Below, in pieces: positions 52,328 through 61,143 of a stretch of 64,000 nucleotides of DNA. The DNA comes from Flavobacterium erciyesense (GTDB lineage Bacteria; Bacteroidota; Bacteroidia; Flavobacteriales; Flavobacteriaceae). The stretch covers positions 558,001-622,000 of the forward strand of contig NZ_JAGPXB010000001.1 in NCBI RefSeq assembly GCF_018069925.1. The letters are read 5' to 3'. A model generated the notes under the pieces. That model saw nothing but the letters and a program-made list of their open reading frames with translations, was not told the DNA's origin and did not search any database. Positions within the stretch are counted from its first letter, which is position 1; each line of letters begins with the position of its first letter. The translations under genes were made by a program, and so were the position numbers.

Positions 52328-52365
52328 AAAAAAAGGCGTTCTCCAAATAAGGGAACGCCTTTTTA
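52328..52365 (+). terminator. Terminator after the alcohol dehydrogenase gene
   Basis: AAAAGGCGTTC pairs with GAACGCCTTTT around an 11-nt loop, with a T-run. The remaining spacer to gpsA (52366-52598) is A/T-rich and holds only a -7 box at 52545-52552. Confidence 0.92.
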
Positions 52366-52544
52366 CATTCTAAAATAACTAACTCACTCAATACATACAT
52401 TTGTTAAAATACTGCTTATTAATTAAGTACAACGAAAATTAAATAATAATATTGTACTACTATCGAAAAAAATATATTTATTTTTTATTTATTTAAGAAA
52501 AAGACCTGCAAAACCACATTTTCAAAGGAATGGTATCGTATAAT

Positions 52545-52552
52545 TAAATTTG
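52545..52552 (+). promoter_or_regulatory. Probable -7 box of gpsA
   Basis: TAAATTTG fits TAnnTTTG, 46 nt before the gpsA ATG. The upstream TTG is not evident. Confidence 0.4.
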
Positions 52553-52598
52553 CTTCATTACTTCTTTTTTAAGTACTTTTGATTAAATTCAGTAAAAA

Positions 52599-53594
52599 AT
52601 GACCGAAAATAAAAAGTTTGCAGTAATTGGTGGTGGGAGTTGGGCTACAGCAATCGCAAAAATGCTTTGTGTAAATCTTGACGAAATGTCGTGGTATATG
52701 CGTAATGAAGCTGCAATTGAACATATTAAAAAATACAAACACAATCCTAACTATTTGAGTTCAGTTGAGTTTGACGTTAAAAAATTAAAATTAACAAGCG
52801 ATATCAATAAGGCAGTGGCTTACGCCGATTATATCATTTTTGCTATACCTTCTGCTTTTGTGGGTGCCGAATTAGAAAAACTCACTGTTTCACTTGAAAA
52901 CAAAATTATATTTTCAGCCATCAAAGGAATCGTTCCTGAGACAAGTTTAATAGTTGGAGAACATTTTCATGTAAAATACGACATTCCATATTACAACATC
53001 GGCGTAATCACGGGTCCTTGTCATGCAGAAGAAGTAGCTATGGAGCGCCTATCTTACCTAACCATTGCTTGTGGCGATCCAGACAAAGCCAAATTGGTTG
53101 CCAAAAATCTTTCAGGCAATTACATTAAAACAAAAATTACCGATGACATTATAGGAACAGAATATGCAGCCATGTTAAAAAACATCTATGCTATTGCTGC
53201 CGGAATTGCGCATGGATTGGGTTATGGTGATAACTTTCAATCAGTTTTAATGAGTAACGGAATTCGCGAGATGAAAAAATTCATCCGAAAAGTACACCGC
53301 ATGAAACGCAATATTAATGACTCTGCTTATTTAGGCGATTTGTTGGTTACTGGTTATTCTGTTTTTTCTAGAAATAGAATGTTTGGTAACATGATTGGTA
53401 AAGGTTACACCGTAAAATCAGCAATGATGGAGATGAGTATGGTTGCTGAAGGTTATTATGCTGCCAAGAGCGCCTACAAACTCAATCAAGCCTATGGTGC
53501 TAAAACACCAATAATTGATGCCGTGCACAGTATTTTGTACGAAGGGCAAGATGCTAAAGCAGTATTTAAAAAACTAACCGACAAACTCGACTAG
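52599..53594 (+). CDS. gpsA: Glycerol-3-phosphate dehydrogenase [NAD(P)+]
   Basis: GpsA reduces dihydroxyacetone phosphate to glycerol 3-phosphate for phospholipid synthesis. The 331-residue protein has the Rossmann motif FAVIGGGSWATAIAKML, the GPCHAEEV segment and the catalytic Lys in AAMLKNIYAIAAGIAHGLGYGDN. It is followed by a small membrane protein 34 nt later. Confidence 0.95.
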   Translation: MTENKKFAVIGGGSWATAIAKMLCVNLDEMSWYMRNEAAIEHIKKYKHNPNYLSSVEFDVKKLKLTSDINKAVAYADYIIFAIPSAFVGAELEKLTVSLENKIIFSAIKGIVPETSLIVGEHFHVKYDIPYYNIGVITGPCHAEEVAMERLSYLTIACGDPDKAKLVAKNLSGNYIKTKITDDIIGTEYAAMLKNIYAIAAGIAHGLGYGDNFQSVLMSNGIREMKKFIRKVHRMKRNINDSAYLGDLLVTGYSVFSRNRMFGNMIGKGYTVKSAMMEMSMVAEGYYAAKSAYKLNQAYGAKTPIIDAVHSILYEGQDAKAVFKKLTDKLD

Positions 53595-53628
53595 AAAATC
53601 ATCAATATTCATAATTTAAAAAACACCT

Positions 53629-53841
53629 ATGAGCGAAAGATGGAAATATCAGATTAAAATGGGTAGTATTTGGGGCTTATTTATGACGGTTTTCAATGTA
53701 CTGTTTGACATAAAAGATACTCCATTAGCAGCACAAGTTGCCGCTCCTGCGTTTTATTTTAAAGCCTTGGCTTATATTTTGGTAGGCGTATTTGTTTTGG
53801 GGTATTACACCTGGAAATCCAAACAAAAACAAAACCTATAA
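53629..53841 (+). CDS. Small membrane protein of unknown function
   Basis: The 70-residue protein has two likely membrane segments: MGSIWGLFMTVFNVLFDI near residues 11-28 and FKALAYILVGVFVLGYYTW near 43-61, with a basic end (KSKQKQNL). The start and frame look real, and it lies close behind gpsA. I do not recognise a family beyond a flavobacterial hypothetical. Confidence 0.65.
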   Translation: MSERWKYQIKMGSIWGLFMTVFNVLFDIKDTPLAAQVAAPAFYFKALAYILVGVFVLGYYTWKSKQKQNL

Positions 53842-53964
53842 TTTTTGAATAAAAAAAGAAAGATGAAAATGCCAGTTTAAAGCTGGATGGATTAAGAATT
53901 AATACTTTAAATAATTAACGGCTCATTTCAGGCATTTAACAATAGTACTCAAAGAGTTTCAAAC

Positions 53965-53994
53965 AAAAAAAGCAGTCTCTCGACTGCTTTTTTT
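53965..53994. terminator. Bidirectional terminator after the small membrane protein gene
   Basis: A-run, GCAGTC, TCT loop with C, GACTGC, T-run: a short strong stem between convergent genes. Confidence 0.88.
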
Positions 53995-54042
53995 GTATCA
54001 CTATATTTAATTTAGACTTAAATGCTTTTTACAAAAAGCAAA

Positions 54043-54450
54043 CTACCTTACTATAACACCATCAACAAATAAAATTGGTACTTCTTCTACCTCAGTTTCA
54101 TTGATGGAGTTAGCTTTGAAAATGAATTTTTTATCGTATAATTTTCCATCCATGAAAAACGTGAGCATGAATTCATTGTTAAGCGCTAAAACACTTTTTT
54201 CGATCATTTCAACCTTAACTACAGAAACTGCTGGCACTTCCATAAAGGCATGGCGCAATAATGATGTTTTTTTCATTTCGCCATCAATGGTACCAAAAGC
54301 TTTAGAAACAACCATCACACTTTCTATGAGGTAATCGCTATCGTTTACCAAATAAGCGTACCATACTTTCTCCATAAAATCGTCGCTCCATTCTTGCACT
54401 GCTGCAAAAAAAACGTTTTCTACTTCTGGGATGATGATGTCTTTTTTCAT
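54043..54450 (-). CDS. Conserved hypothetical protein
   Basis: The 135-residue acidic protein (MKKDIIIPEVENVFFAAVQEW, FMEKVWYAYLVNDSDYLIESV, GTIDGEMKKTSLLRH, PILFVDGVIVR) has no signal peptide, membrane segment or motif I know. It is mostly beta strand by eye. It follows pheS on the same strand after a hairpin at 54471-54531. Confidence 0.65.
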   Translation of the reverse strand: MKKDIIIPEVENVFFAAVQEWSDDFMEKVWYAYLVNDSDYLIESVMVVSKAFGTIDGEMKKTSLLRHAFMEVPAVSVVKVEMIEKSVLALNNEFMLTFFMDGKLYDKKFIFKANSINETEVEEVPILFVDGVIVR

Positions 54451-54470
54451 TATTTAGTGAGTGGTGAGAA

Positions 54471-54531
54471 GTGAATAGTTAGTAGTAAGAGGTAATAAAA
54501 AAACATTTCCTTTTCACTACTAACTATTTAC
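54471..54531 (-). repeat. Inverted repeat after pheS, possible terminator
   Basis: GTGAATAGTTAGTAGT (54471-54486) and ACTACTAACTATTTAC (54516-54531) pair at 15 of 16 positions with a 29-nt loop holding an A-run. It is just past the pheS stop on the minus strand. Confidence 0.75.
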
Positions 54532-54535
54532 ATTT

Positions 54536-55555
54536 TTATATACTTGCTTTAAATTGCTCTAAGAAACGAACGTCATTTTCGTAAAACATACGAATATCGC
54601 CTATTTGATACAACAACATCGCAATACGCTCGATTCCCATTCCGAATGCAAATCCGGTATGTTCATCAGAATTAATGTTGCAATTTTTTAATACATTAGG
54701 ATCAACCATACCACAACCACCAATTTCTAGCCAGCCTGTTCCTTTGGTGATTCTATAATCTGTTTCGGTTTTTAAACCCCAGTAAATATCAATTTCGGCA
54801 CTTGGTTCTGTAAACGGAAAATAAGATGGACGCAAACGGATTTTTGATTTCCCGAACATTTCTTTGGTGAAATACAACAAGGTTTGTTTTAAGTCGGCAA
54901 ACGATACATCTTTATCAATGTACAAGCCTTCCACTTGATGGAAAATACAGTGCGAACGTGACGAAACTGCCTCATTACGGAAAACGCGCCCTGGCGAGAT
55001 GGTACGAATTGGCGGTTTGTTGTTTTCCATGTAACGCACTTGCACTGATGACGTATGCGTACGCAACAAAATATCAGGATTTGTTTGAATGAAAAACGTG
55101 TCTTGCATGTCACGCGCCGGATGGTATTCTGGCAAGTTCAAAGCGGTAAAATTATGCCAATCGTCTTCGATTTCTGGACCTTCAGAAACGTTGAAACCAA
55201 TGGTTGAAAAGATATCAATAATTTGGTTTTTTACCAATGAAATTGGGTGACGCGAACCTATAACAAGCGGCTCGGCAGCACGCGTTAAATCACCATAAAA
55301 ACCTTTACTTTCTTCCTTACTTTCTAATGCTTCTTGAATAGATTTTACCTTTTCTTCAGCAGTAGTTTTTAGCAAATTCATAATTTGCCCAAACTCCTTT
55401 TTCTGATCGTTTGGCACATTTTTGAACTCAGCAAACAAATCTTTTAAAAGACCTTTGCTTCCTAAAAATTTAATTCGGAATGCCTCTAATTCTCCTGCAT
55501 TTTGCGTTGAAAAAGCTTGTGCTTCGCCAATATATTCTTTTATCTTATCTATCAT
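54536..55555 (-). CDS. pheS: Phenylalanine-tRNA ligase alpha subunit
   Basis: PheS is the catalytic subunit of the tetrameric enzyme that charges tRNA-Phe. The 339-residue protein has the N-terminal coiled coil, a class II core with GSRHPISLVKNQIIDIF, RTHTSSVQVRYM, the motif 2 region RVFRNEAVSSRSHCIFHQVEGL and motif 3 GFAFGMGIERIAML. pheT is not adjacent. A TAAATTTG box (55578-55585) is a likely -7 element. Confidence 0.96.
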   Translation of the reverse strand: MIDKIKEYIGEAQAFSTQNAGELEAFRIKFLGSKGLLKDLFAEFKNVPNDQKKEFGQIMNLLKTTAEEKVKSIQEALESKEESKGFYGDLTRAAEPLVIGSRHPISLVKNQIIDIFSTIGFNVSEGPEIEDDWHNFTALNLPEYHPARDMQDTFFIQTNPDILLRTHTSSVQVRYMENNKPPIRTISPGRVFRNEAVSSRSHCIFHQVEGLYIDKDVSFADLKQTLLYFTKEMFGKSKIRLRPSYFPFTEPSAEIDIYWGLKTETDYRITKGTGWLEIGGCGMVDPNVLKNCNINSDEHTGFAFGMGIERIAMLLYQIGDIRMFYENDVRFLEQFKASI

Positions 55556-55592
55556 TTTCCATCGGTACTTGAGAGTGCAAATTTAGGTAAAA

Positions 55593-55656
55593 GTTTTCAG
55601 TTTTCAGTCGCAGTTTCTAGTAGAATCATTCTGAAAACTGTGACTGTGACTGTCAA
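55593..55656. repeat. Inverted and direct repeats of CAGTTTTCAG / GACTGT words
   Basis: CAGTTTTCAG (55598-55607) pairs with CTGAAAACTG (55631-55640), and GACTGTGACTGTCAAC follows. The block lies right after the stop of the 55657 gene on the minus strand and could act as its terminator. Confidence 0.7.
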
Positions 55657-56013
55657 CTACGAAATTACTTCACGTTCTAAAAAATAATTTACAATGGCTT
55701 CTTTCATCAAAACCGATTGTTCTCCTGCCTTTAGCGGTGGCAATTCTTCTTTTACGGTATAATGTGGCCAGCCGTCTTTATCAAAAAAATCAAATTCGTA
55801 AAAACCATAAGGTTCTAGCAACCTGCAAATAGCAATGTGCATGAGGTTTACTTTCTCGTCTTTTTTGAATTCTTGGTGTACTTTTCCTAATTCTTGTACT
55901 CCAATCAAATAAATTATGGCATCTAAATCTAAATCTTCGCCTTGCGAAAATTGATCAGACAGTATCTTGACAAGCTGTTCCCAGCGTTCTTTTAATTGTG
56001 CGTCTCTTGACAT
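55657..56013 (-). CDS. Conserved hypothetical protein
   Basis: The 118-residue protein (MSRDAQLKERWEQLVKILS, DLDAIIYLIGVQELGK, VNLMHIAICRLLEPYGFYE, GWPHYTVKEELPPLK) is probably soluble and mostly helical. It has HIAICRLLEP and a WPHY segment with no known catalytic meaning. I recall similar short proteins in other flavobacteria but no function. Its promoter (56077-56103) overlaps that of cvpA. Confidence 0.65.
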   Translation of the reverse strand: MSRDAQLKERWEQLVKILSDQFSQGEDLDLDAIIYLIGVQELGKVHQEFKKDEKVNLMHIAICRLLEPYGFYEFDFFDKDGWPHYTVKEELPPLKAGEQSVLMKEAIVNYFLEREVIS

Positions 56014-56076
56014 TTTTTTGAATTATGAATTATAGGTTACGAACTAGTAAGTCATCACCTTTACAATTGTATCAGG

Positions 56077-56103
56077 CAAAGATAAGAACTTGAAAATTGA
56101 CAA
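56077..56103 (-). promoter_or_regulatory. Promoter of the 55657-56013 gene
   Basis: Minus-strand TATCTTTG (56077-56084) with TTG (56101-56103) 16 nt upstream. It interleaves with the plus-strand cvpA promoter at 56097-56130. Confidence 0.6.
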
Positions 56104-56130
56104 TGGTACAGAACAAATCATTTATATTTG
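56097..56130 (+). promoter_or_regulatory. Promoter of cvpA
   Basis: TTG (56097-56099), a 23-nt spacer and TATATTTG (56123-56130). The start near 56137 lies downstream of a possible start at 56090 and so supports ATG 56156. Confidence 0.7.
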
Positions 56131-56155
56131 CCATCAGAAATTTAACAACAATCAA

Positions 56156-56689
56156 ATGGGATTTATTGATATTGTAGTAGGCGTTTTGCTGGTTTTTGCG
56201 GCTTACAAAGGTTTAAAAAATGGACTTTTTGCAGAATTGGCTTCTTTACTATCGCTATTACTTGGTGTGTATTTAGCCATACAATTTTCGGCAGCTGTAA
56301 AAAACCTACTTCTTGGCTTTGTCAAATGGAATCCGAATACCGTACAAGTCATAGCCTTTATGCTCACTTTTGCTGCAGTGGTTGTTGCTGTTTCTTTGCT
56401 TGGGAAAATTTTAACCGGAATTGCTGATTTGGCTTTTTTAGGTTGGGCCAATACGCTTGGTGGCGGATTTTTTAGAATTTTAAAAACAGTTCTTATTTTG
56501 GGAGTTGTGTTCTCAATATTTGAAAAAATAAACTACCATAATTTTTTAGCTAAAAAAGAAACTTTAGACAATTCGCTTTTTTACAATCCTATCCAGAGAA
56601 CGGCTAAATTTATTTTTCCTTCCATCGAAAAATGGTATGATGGGTTGAAAAATAATGATTCAAAAACTGCTCCAGAAAAGAAAAATTAA
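56156..56689 (+). CDS. CvpA-family membrane protein
   Basis: From ATG 56156 the 177-residue protein starts MGFIDIVVGVLLVFAAYKGLKNG, the CvpA pattern, and has four membrane helices (LASLLSLLLGVYLAIQFSA, VIAFMLTFAAVVVAVSLLG, ILKTVLILGVVFSIF) with a short hydrophilic tail. CvpA proteins affect colicin V export and envelope stress tolerance. Its stop overlaps the convergent batE stop. Confidence 0.88.
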   Translation: MGFIDIVVGVLLVFAAYKGLKNGLFAELASLLSLLLGVYLAIQFSAAVKNLLLGFVKWNPNTVQVIAFMLTFAAVVVAVSLLGKILTGIADLAFLGWANTLGGGFFRILKTVLILGVVFSIFEKINYHNFLAKKETLDNSLFYNPIQRTAKFIFPSIEKWYDGLKNNDSKTAPEKKN

Positions 56690-57432
56690 TCCTTCACTTC
56701 CTTAATTGCACTACTTTCAATCCATCCTTCGGTGCCATCAGTAAGTTCAATTTTGGTCCATTGTGATTTGGTTTCAAACACGTAAACTTTTGCGCCTTCA
56801 TGCAAAACCAATAGTGGTTTGTCTCCATTTCGAGGCAGACTTGTAACTGCTGTTCTTTCTGCAAAAACGATAGCTGGTCTGTCATTGTCAAAATGATTTT
56901 TTTCAATATTTGCAGCGGTTACACAAATCAATATCCCAGCAATCATCACGAAGATACTTCCAAAGAAAATTCTTTTCACTACAGTATTTCTCGAAAAGTA
57001 ATACCCTAAAAACACCAAAAAAACCAAGCCCGAAAATCCTACCGCAGACCAAGCCCAAGTATCATAATGCAACTTACCTGTGATGTTATGTAAAAGTGCT
57101 GCGAGCCCAACTTTGGGAACTACTTTGATTTCGTCAATTGTTCTTTTTTGTGCAAATTTTAAATTATTAGCAGCAGCTGTATTTTCAGGATTCAGCACCA
57201 ATGCCTTTTCGTAATTGTAAATAGCCGGTGCCACCGCGTTCAATTTATAGTGTGCATTGGCTAAGTTAAAATACAACTCGGATGAATGTTGTTTTTGGCT
57301 TAATACACTTTCATAAGCTGCAACCGCTTCGGTATATTTACCTTTTGCATACAAAGCGTTACCGTTTTCGAAACCGCTTTGGGCAAAGAAAAGTTGAGTT
57401 GAAAATAAAAGTAGATATAATATGTTTCTCAT
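56686..57432 (-). CDS. batE: BatE: TPR and SH3 protein
   Basis: The 248-residue protein has a signal peptide (MRNILYLLLFSTQLFFAQ), TPR repeats to about residue 95 (GNALYAKGKYTEAVAAYESV, YFNLANAHYKLNAVAPAI), two membrane helices (about 128-180) and a C-terminal bacterial SH3 domain (VYVFETKSQWTKIELTDGTEGWIES). This is the BatE layout, and it is the last gene of the Bat operon. Its stop shares bases with the cvpA stop (TTAA). Confidence 0.88.
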   Translation of the reverse strand: MRNILYLLLFSTQLFFAQSGFENGNALYAKGKYTEAVAAYESVLSQKQHSSELYFNLANAHYKLNAVAPAIYNYEKALVLNPENTAAANNLKFAQKRTIDEIKVVPKVGLAALLHNITGKLHYDTWAWSAVGFSGLVFLVFLGYYFSRNTVVKRIFFGSIFVMIAGILICVTAANIEKNHFDNDRPAIVFAERTAVTSLPRNGDKPLLVLHEGAKVYVFETKSQWTKIELTDGTEGWIESSAIKEVKD

Positions 57433-57496
57433 TATAATATTTATTTGCTTTAGAGGTACAAGGTCCTTTTACTTAAAAATTAATTTAGCAATCATG

Positions 57497-59266
57497 CTAG
57501 CTAATTTGTTTCTCTAAATCAGAAATAATTGCGACCGCTTTATCAAAATCTTGTTGAATCGTGACACTTGACGAGGGCGCATATCGCGCTATTTCGCAAT
57601 TTTCAGTAAGCGTTATAAAATCAGTTACTACCGCTGGATTTACGTTTTTAGACAATAACAACTCTTGAATATTTTCTTTACTCATTTCAGAGGTTTCAAT
57701 ACGCAATTTGGCTTTTAAGAAATTATGCATTGCTTTTTCCAAAGCCACGTAGAACAATTCTTTGTTTTTGATTTGTTTCTTCGCTTCCGACAAATATTTT
57801 TTAGCCAATTTGTTGTTCATGCGGATTCTGTTTCCAGTAACATCTCCGGCAAGTGTTTCGCGTTTGTTTTGCACCAAAATGACAATCGGAATTAACAAAA
57901 ATGGCAATAGCAACAGACCTAAAAAGCGGTTCGAACCAAAAAATCTATCTGAACTTACCGGCACTAACTCCGTTTTAGTTTGGATATTTTTGAATTCTTT
58001 TACAACGACCGCTTTGTTTTTATTGCCAGCAACAGCAGTAGAATCAACTGGTGATGGCCCATCAATCACATTGATCATCACCTCAGGCGTTTTTATAGTT
58101 TTATAAGTTCCAGAGTTCAAATCAAAATAAGAGAACTGCATTGGTTTTACGGGATAATTGCCTTTGTATTGCGGAATAATGGTGTAACTATCCGTTGATT
58201 TTCCGGCCATACCAGAAAGTGGTGTGTTGATGGACTCACTATGAACAGGATCATACATTTCGAGTGCGTTTGGCACAACCGGTTTAGGCAAACTAAAGAG
58301 TTTCAAGTTTCCTTTTCCGCTAACGCTTACGACCAAATCTAAACTTTCTCCGTGTTTCAATGTGGTTTTAGAAGGCGTAACTTTAAAATCAAAATTACCA
58401 ACGGCTCCAGTAAAATCATCTGGTTTTCCAGACTCAGGCAATGGTTTTACATTGATGGTTTTGGCTCCAGCCGATACTGTTTTTGTATCATCTACTACTA
58501 GCATACGACCAAACATATCCCTACGATTGGTTGGTAATTGCACATCAACAGAAAGTGATAGCGGTTCAATTTTTAGTTTTCCTGACTTTTGCGGATACAG
58601 CACTACTTTTTTAAGCACAATATACCTAAAGTTTTGTCCTTTAAAAATGCCTTCTTGGGCTACTAACTGCTTGATTTCGATGTTTTGGCTCCAAAAATCA
58701 TTGTATTTTGGTTTGCTAGCTTCACCTAAATTTGACATTCCAATATTAAAACTGAAGTACAACTTATAAACCACCGTTATAGGTTCGTTAACGTACGGAT
58801 TGGTTTTCGAGACATCAGCAACCAAATACAAATTTTCATCTACGTTAATCTGAGGATCGCTAGGATCTCTAGGCTGCTCTGTTGGGGCAGTGACTGTGAT
58901 TTTTATGGGAGCGGTTTTATAAATTTGACCATTGTACTCAATAGCTGCAGACTTAATTACAAACGTCCCTTTTTTAGTGGGCGACAAAAAATAAGAATAC
59001 GCTTTTTCAAATGAACTACGGCCGTTAACCCAAGATTGGCTTACTTGTTGACTAGGACCAGCTATAATACGAAAACCGTCAAATGAAGGCTGCACAAAGT
59101 TGTCGCCATCTACATTCATCATAAAGTCAATTCGCAAACGCTCGTTCAAACCCAAAGTTGTTTTACTCACACGCGCCTCAAACTGCACTTGTGCACTGAG
59201 CGTACTGCATACCAATAAAACAATTGCCGCTATATATCTTTTCATCTTCACACTCTGTAATTGCAT
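57497..59266 (-). CDS. batD: BatD family protein
   Basis: The 589-residue protein has a signal peptide ending CSTLSAQ, a large beta-sandwich region (oxygen tolerance domain, for example VQFEARVSKTTLGLNERLRI, KSAAIEYNGQIYKTAPIKI, VTPSKTTLKHGESLDLVVSV), a membrane helix near 465-485 (FLGLLLLPFLLIPIVILV) and a helical tail. I start at ATG 59266, which overlaps the batC stop (TAATG); 59245 (MKRYIAA) is the alternative. BatD likely links cell-envelope partners of BatA/BatB. Confidence 0.9.
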   Translation of the reverse strand: MQLQSVKMKRYIAAIVLLVCSTLSAQVQFEARVSKTTLGLNERLRIDFMMNVDGDNFVQPSFDGFRIIAGPSQQVSQSWVNGRSSFEKAYSYFLSPTKKGTFVIKSAAIEYNGQIYKTAPIKITVTAPTEQPRDPSDPQINVDENLYLVADVSKTNPYVNEPITVVYKLYFSFNIGMSNLGEASKPKYNDFWSQNIEIKQLVAQEGIFKGQNFRYIVLKKVVLYPQKSGKLKIEPLSLSVDVQLPTNRRDMFGRMLVVDDTKTVSAGAKTINVKPLPESGKPDDFTGAVGNFDFKVTPSKTTLKHGESLDLVVSVSGKGNLKLFSLPKPVVPNALEMYDPVHSESINTPLSGMAGKSTDSYTIIPQYKGNYPVKPMQFSYFDLNSGTYKTIKTPEVMINVIDGPSPVDSTAVAGNKNKAVVVKEFKNIQTKTELVPVSSDRFFGSNRFLGLLLLPFLLIPIVILVQNKRETLAGDVTGNRIRMNNKLAKKYLSEAKKQIKNKELFYVALEKAMHNFLKAKLRIETSEMSKENIQELLLSKNVNPAVVTDFITLTENCEIARYAPSSSVTIQQDFDKAVAIISDLEKQIS

Positions 59267-60024
59267 TACCAATCTTTTTCAGTTTTAACTGGTTTACCTT
59301 TTACTTTTTTGGCGTTTACTTTATCTTGAATTTTCTTTTCTTCTTTATTTACTGCGTCTAATAAATTCTCTAAACGCTCTTTTGAAATTCCTCCCGGAGC
59401 AGGTTTTGGTTCTCCCTTTTCGTTAGGATCCGGTTTTTTGTTTTGTTTGTCCTTGTCGCCTTGGTCGTCTTTTTTATCTTTATTTGGATCATCCTTTTTA
59501 TCTTGATCCCCGTCTTTTTTATCGTCCTTTTTATCGTCTTTCTTGTCCTTATCTTTTTTATCGTCTTTTTTCTTGTCGTCTTTAGGCGGATTGTCTTTTA
59601 ACATTTTTTTTGCCAAAGCATAATTATAACGCGTTTCCTCATCTGTAGGATCATTGCGCAAAGCGTTTTTGTAGGCCTCAACTGCCTTTGTGTAATCTTT
59701 CTCATTCATAAAAACATTACCCAAGTTATGCAGCGCTCGGTGCTTTTCAGGACGTGTTTTAGAGTTTTTTAATGCTTTTGCAAAAGCGAATTTAGCCTCA
59801 GAAGATTGTTTTTGTTTGTAAATGGAGTTCCCAAGATTGAAAGGTGCAGTCGCTTTGTTTGGAAATTTAGAATCCGAAATACGATACATTGCTTCAGCTT
59901 CTACAAACTTACTGTCTGTATATTCTTGGTTTGCTTTTGGTAAAATTCGATCTTTTTGTTGCGCAAAGCAGCTTAACCCCACAAAGAGCAACAATAAAAG
60001 ACATCTATTTTGAATTGTTTTCAT
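59266..60024 (-). CDS. batC: BatC: TPR protein with Asp/Lys-rich linker
   Basis: The 252-residue protein has a signal peptide (MKTIQNRCLLLLLFVGLSCFAQ), TPR repeats to about residue 145 (FNLGNSIYKQKQSSEAKFAF, ALHNLGNVFMNEKDYTKAV, ALRNDPTDEETRYNYALAKK), then about 65 residues almost only Asp, Lys, Asn and Gly, and a short C-terminal helix. The low-complexity part (about 59400-59600) is a likely spot for length variation. It lies between batB and batD. Confidence 0.88.
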   Translation of the reverse strand: MKTIQNRCLLLLLFVGLSCFAQQKDRILPKANQEYTDSKFVEAEAMYRISDSKFPNKATAPFNLGNSIYKQKQSSEAKFAFAKALKNSKTRPEKHRALHNLGNVFMNEKDYTKAVEAYKNALRNDPTDEETRYNYALAKKMLKDNPPKDDKKKDDKKDKDKKDDKKDDKKDGDQDKKDDPNKDKKDDQGDKDKQNKKPDPNEKGEPKPAPGGISKERLENLLDAVNKEEKKIQDKVNAKKVKGKPVKTEKDW

Positions 60025-60054
60025 TTTTTATTTTTAACAGAATCAATCGTGCGA

Positions 60055-61095
60055 TTACATTGATGCTTTTTCGTTGAACAAATCTAATTTATTAACCCAA
60101 CTTGTTTTTCTATCCAATACAAATACATCGATCAACAACAACAAGAAACCTAAACCTAAAAACCATTGAAATTGCGATTGGAATTCGGCCATTTCAGTTG
60201 CCTCAAACTCTGTTTTTTGAATGTTATTGAGTGTATTCTTGATGTGTTCTACAACTTCCTTGGTATTGTTACCGCTAACATAACTGCCTTTTGTTGTTTT
60301 TGCAATCACTTCTAAACTGGCTTTATTCAGTTTGGTAATTACAATTTCATTGTTGTTGTCTTTTTGATAACCTTCAACCACACCGTTACGTTTCAGAGGA
60401 ATATTAGCTCCTTTTTCGGTACCAACTCCAATAGTGATGATTTTCAAACCGAGTTTGTTCGCTTCTTCTGCAGCACTTTCTGCACCTTCAGAATGATCTT
60501 CTCCATCCGAAATTAGAATAAGTAACTTGCTAGTTTTGCTTTTTTCGTCAAAATAAGTAGCCGATAATTTAATAGCCTCGTCAAGCGAAGTTCCTTGTGA
60601 AGAGACCATTCCCGTATTCATACTTTGCAAAAACATGCGCGCTACACCATAATCTGTAGTGATAGGCAATACCGGAAATGCACTGCCTGCGTAAGCCACA
60701 ATACCAATTCGGTCACTGCCTAATTGCTTGATGATTTGCGATACCAATTGTTTGCTTTTGTCTAAACGATTGGGAGCTACGTCTTCGGCCAACATACTTT
60801 TGGACACGTCCATGGCAAAAACAATATCAATACCTTCTCGTTTTACGGTTTCCATCTTGGTTCCAATTTTTGGATTAACCAAAGCAAAAACCAGTGCCAA
60901 AAGGGCTACAAGTAATAAAACCAATTTAGCAACTGGCTTGAAAATCGACGCATCTGGACTTAGTTTTTTAACCATTTCAAGGTCACCAAACTCGCGCTGT
61001 TTTTTTCGTTTCCAATACAAATTGGCCATAAAAACAAGCACCACCAAAGGCAGGATTACTAATAGGTATAAATATTTTTTTTCGTCTAATTCCAT
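60055..61095 (-). CDS. batB: BatB: von Willebrand A-domain membrane protein
   Basis: The 346-residue protein has N-terminal membrane helices (YLYLLVILPLVVLVFMANLYW, LVLLLVALLALVFALV), a VWA domain with an intact MIDAS start FAMDVSKSMLAEDVAPNR, T and D sites downstream (SSQGTSLDEAI, LILISDGEDHSEG), and a C-terminal helix (FLGLGFLLLLIDVFVL). It probably forms an envelope complex with BatA. Confidence 0.92.
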   Translation of the reverse strand: MELDEKKYLYLLVILPLVVLVFMANLYWKRKKQREFGDLEMVKKLSPDASIFKPVAKLVLLLVALLALVFALVNPKIGTKMETVKREGIDIVFAMDVSKSMLAEDVAPNRLDKSKQLVSQIIKQLGSDRIGIVAYAGSAFPVLPITTDYGVARMFLQSMNTGMVSSQGTSLDEAIKLSATYFDEKSKTSKLLILISDGEDHSEGAESAAEEANKLGLKIITIGVGTEKGANIPLKRNGVVEGYQKDNNNEIVITKLNKASLEVIAKTTKGSYVSGNNTKEVVEHIKNTLNNIQKTEFEATEMAEFQSQFQWFLGLGFLLLLIDVFVLDRKTSWVNKLDLFNEKASM

Positions 61096-61143
61096 TTTAT
61101 TTCTTTTAGTCGGTATTCTCTTTTACTAAGAATTCGACTTTTA

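Noticed and set aside
59266..59288. BatD start at 59272
   Set aside because: That codon is not needed; ATG 59266 overlaps the batC stop in a TAATG and gives a normal signal peptide.
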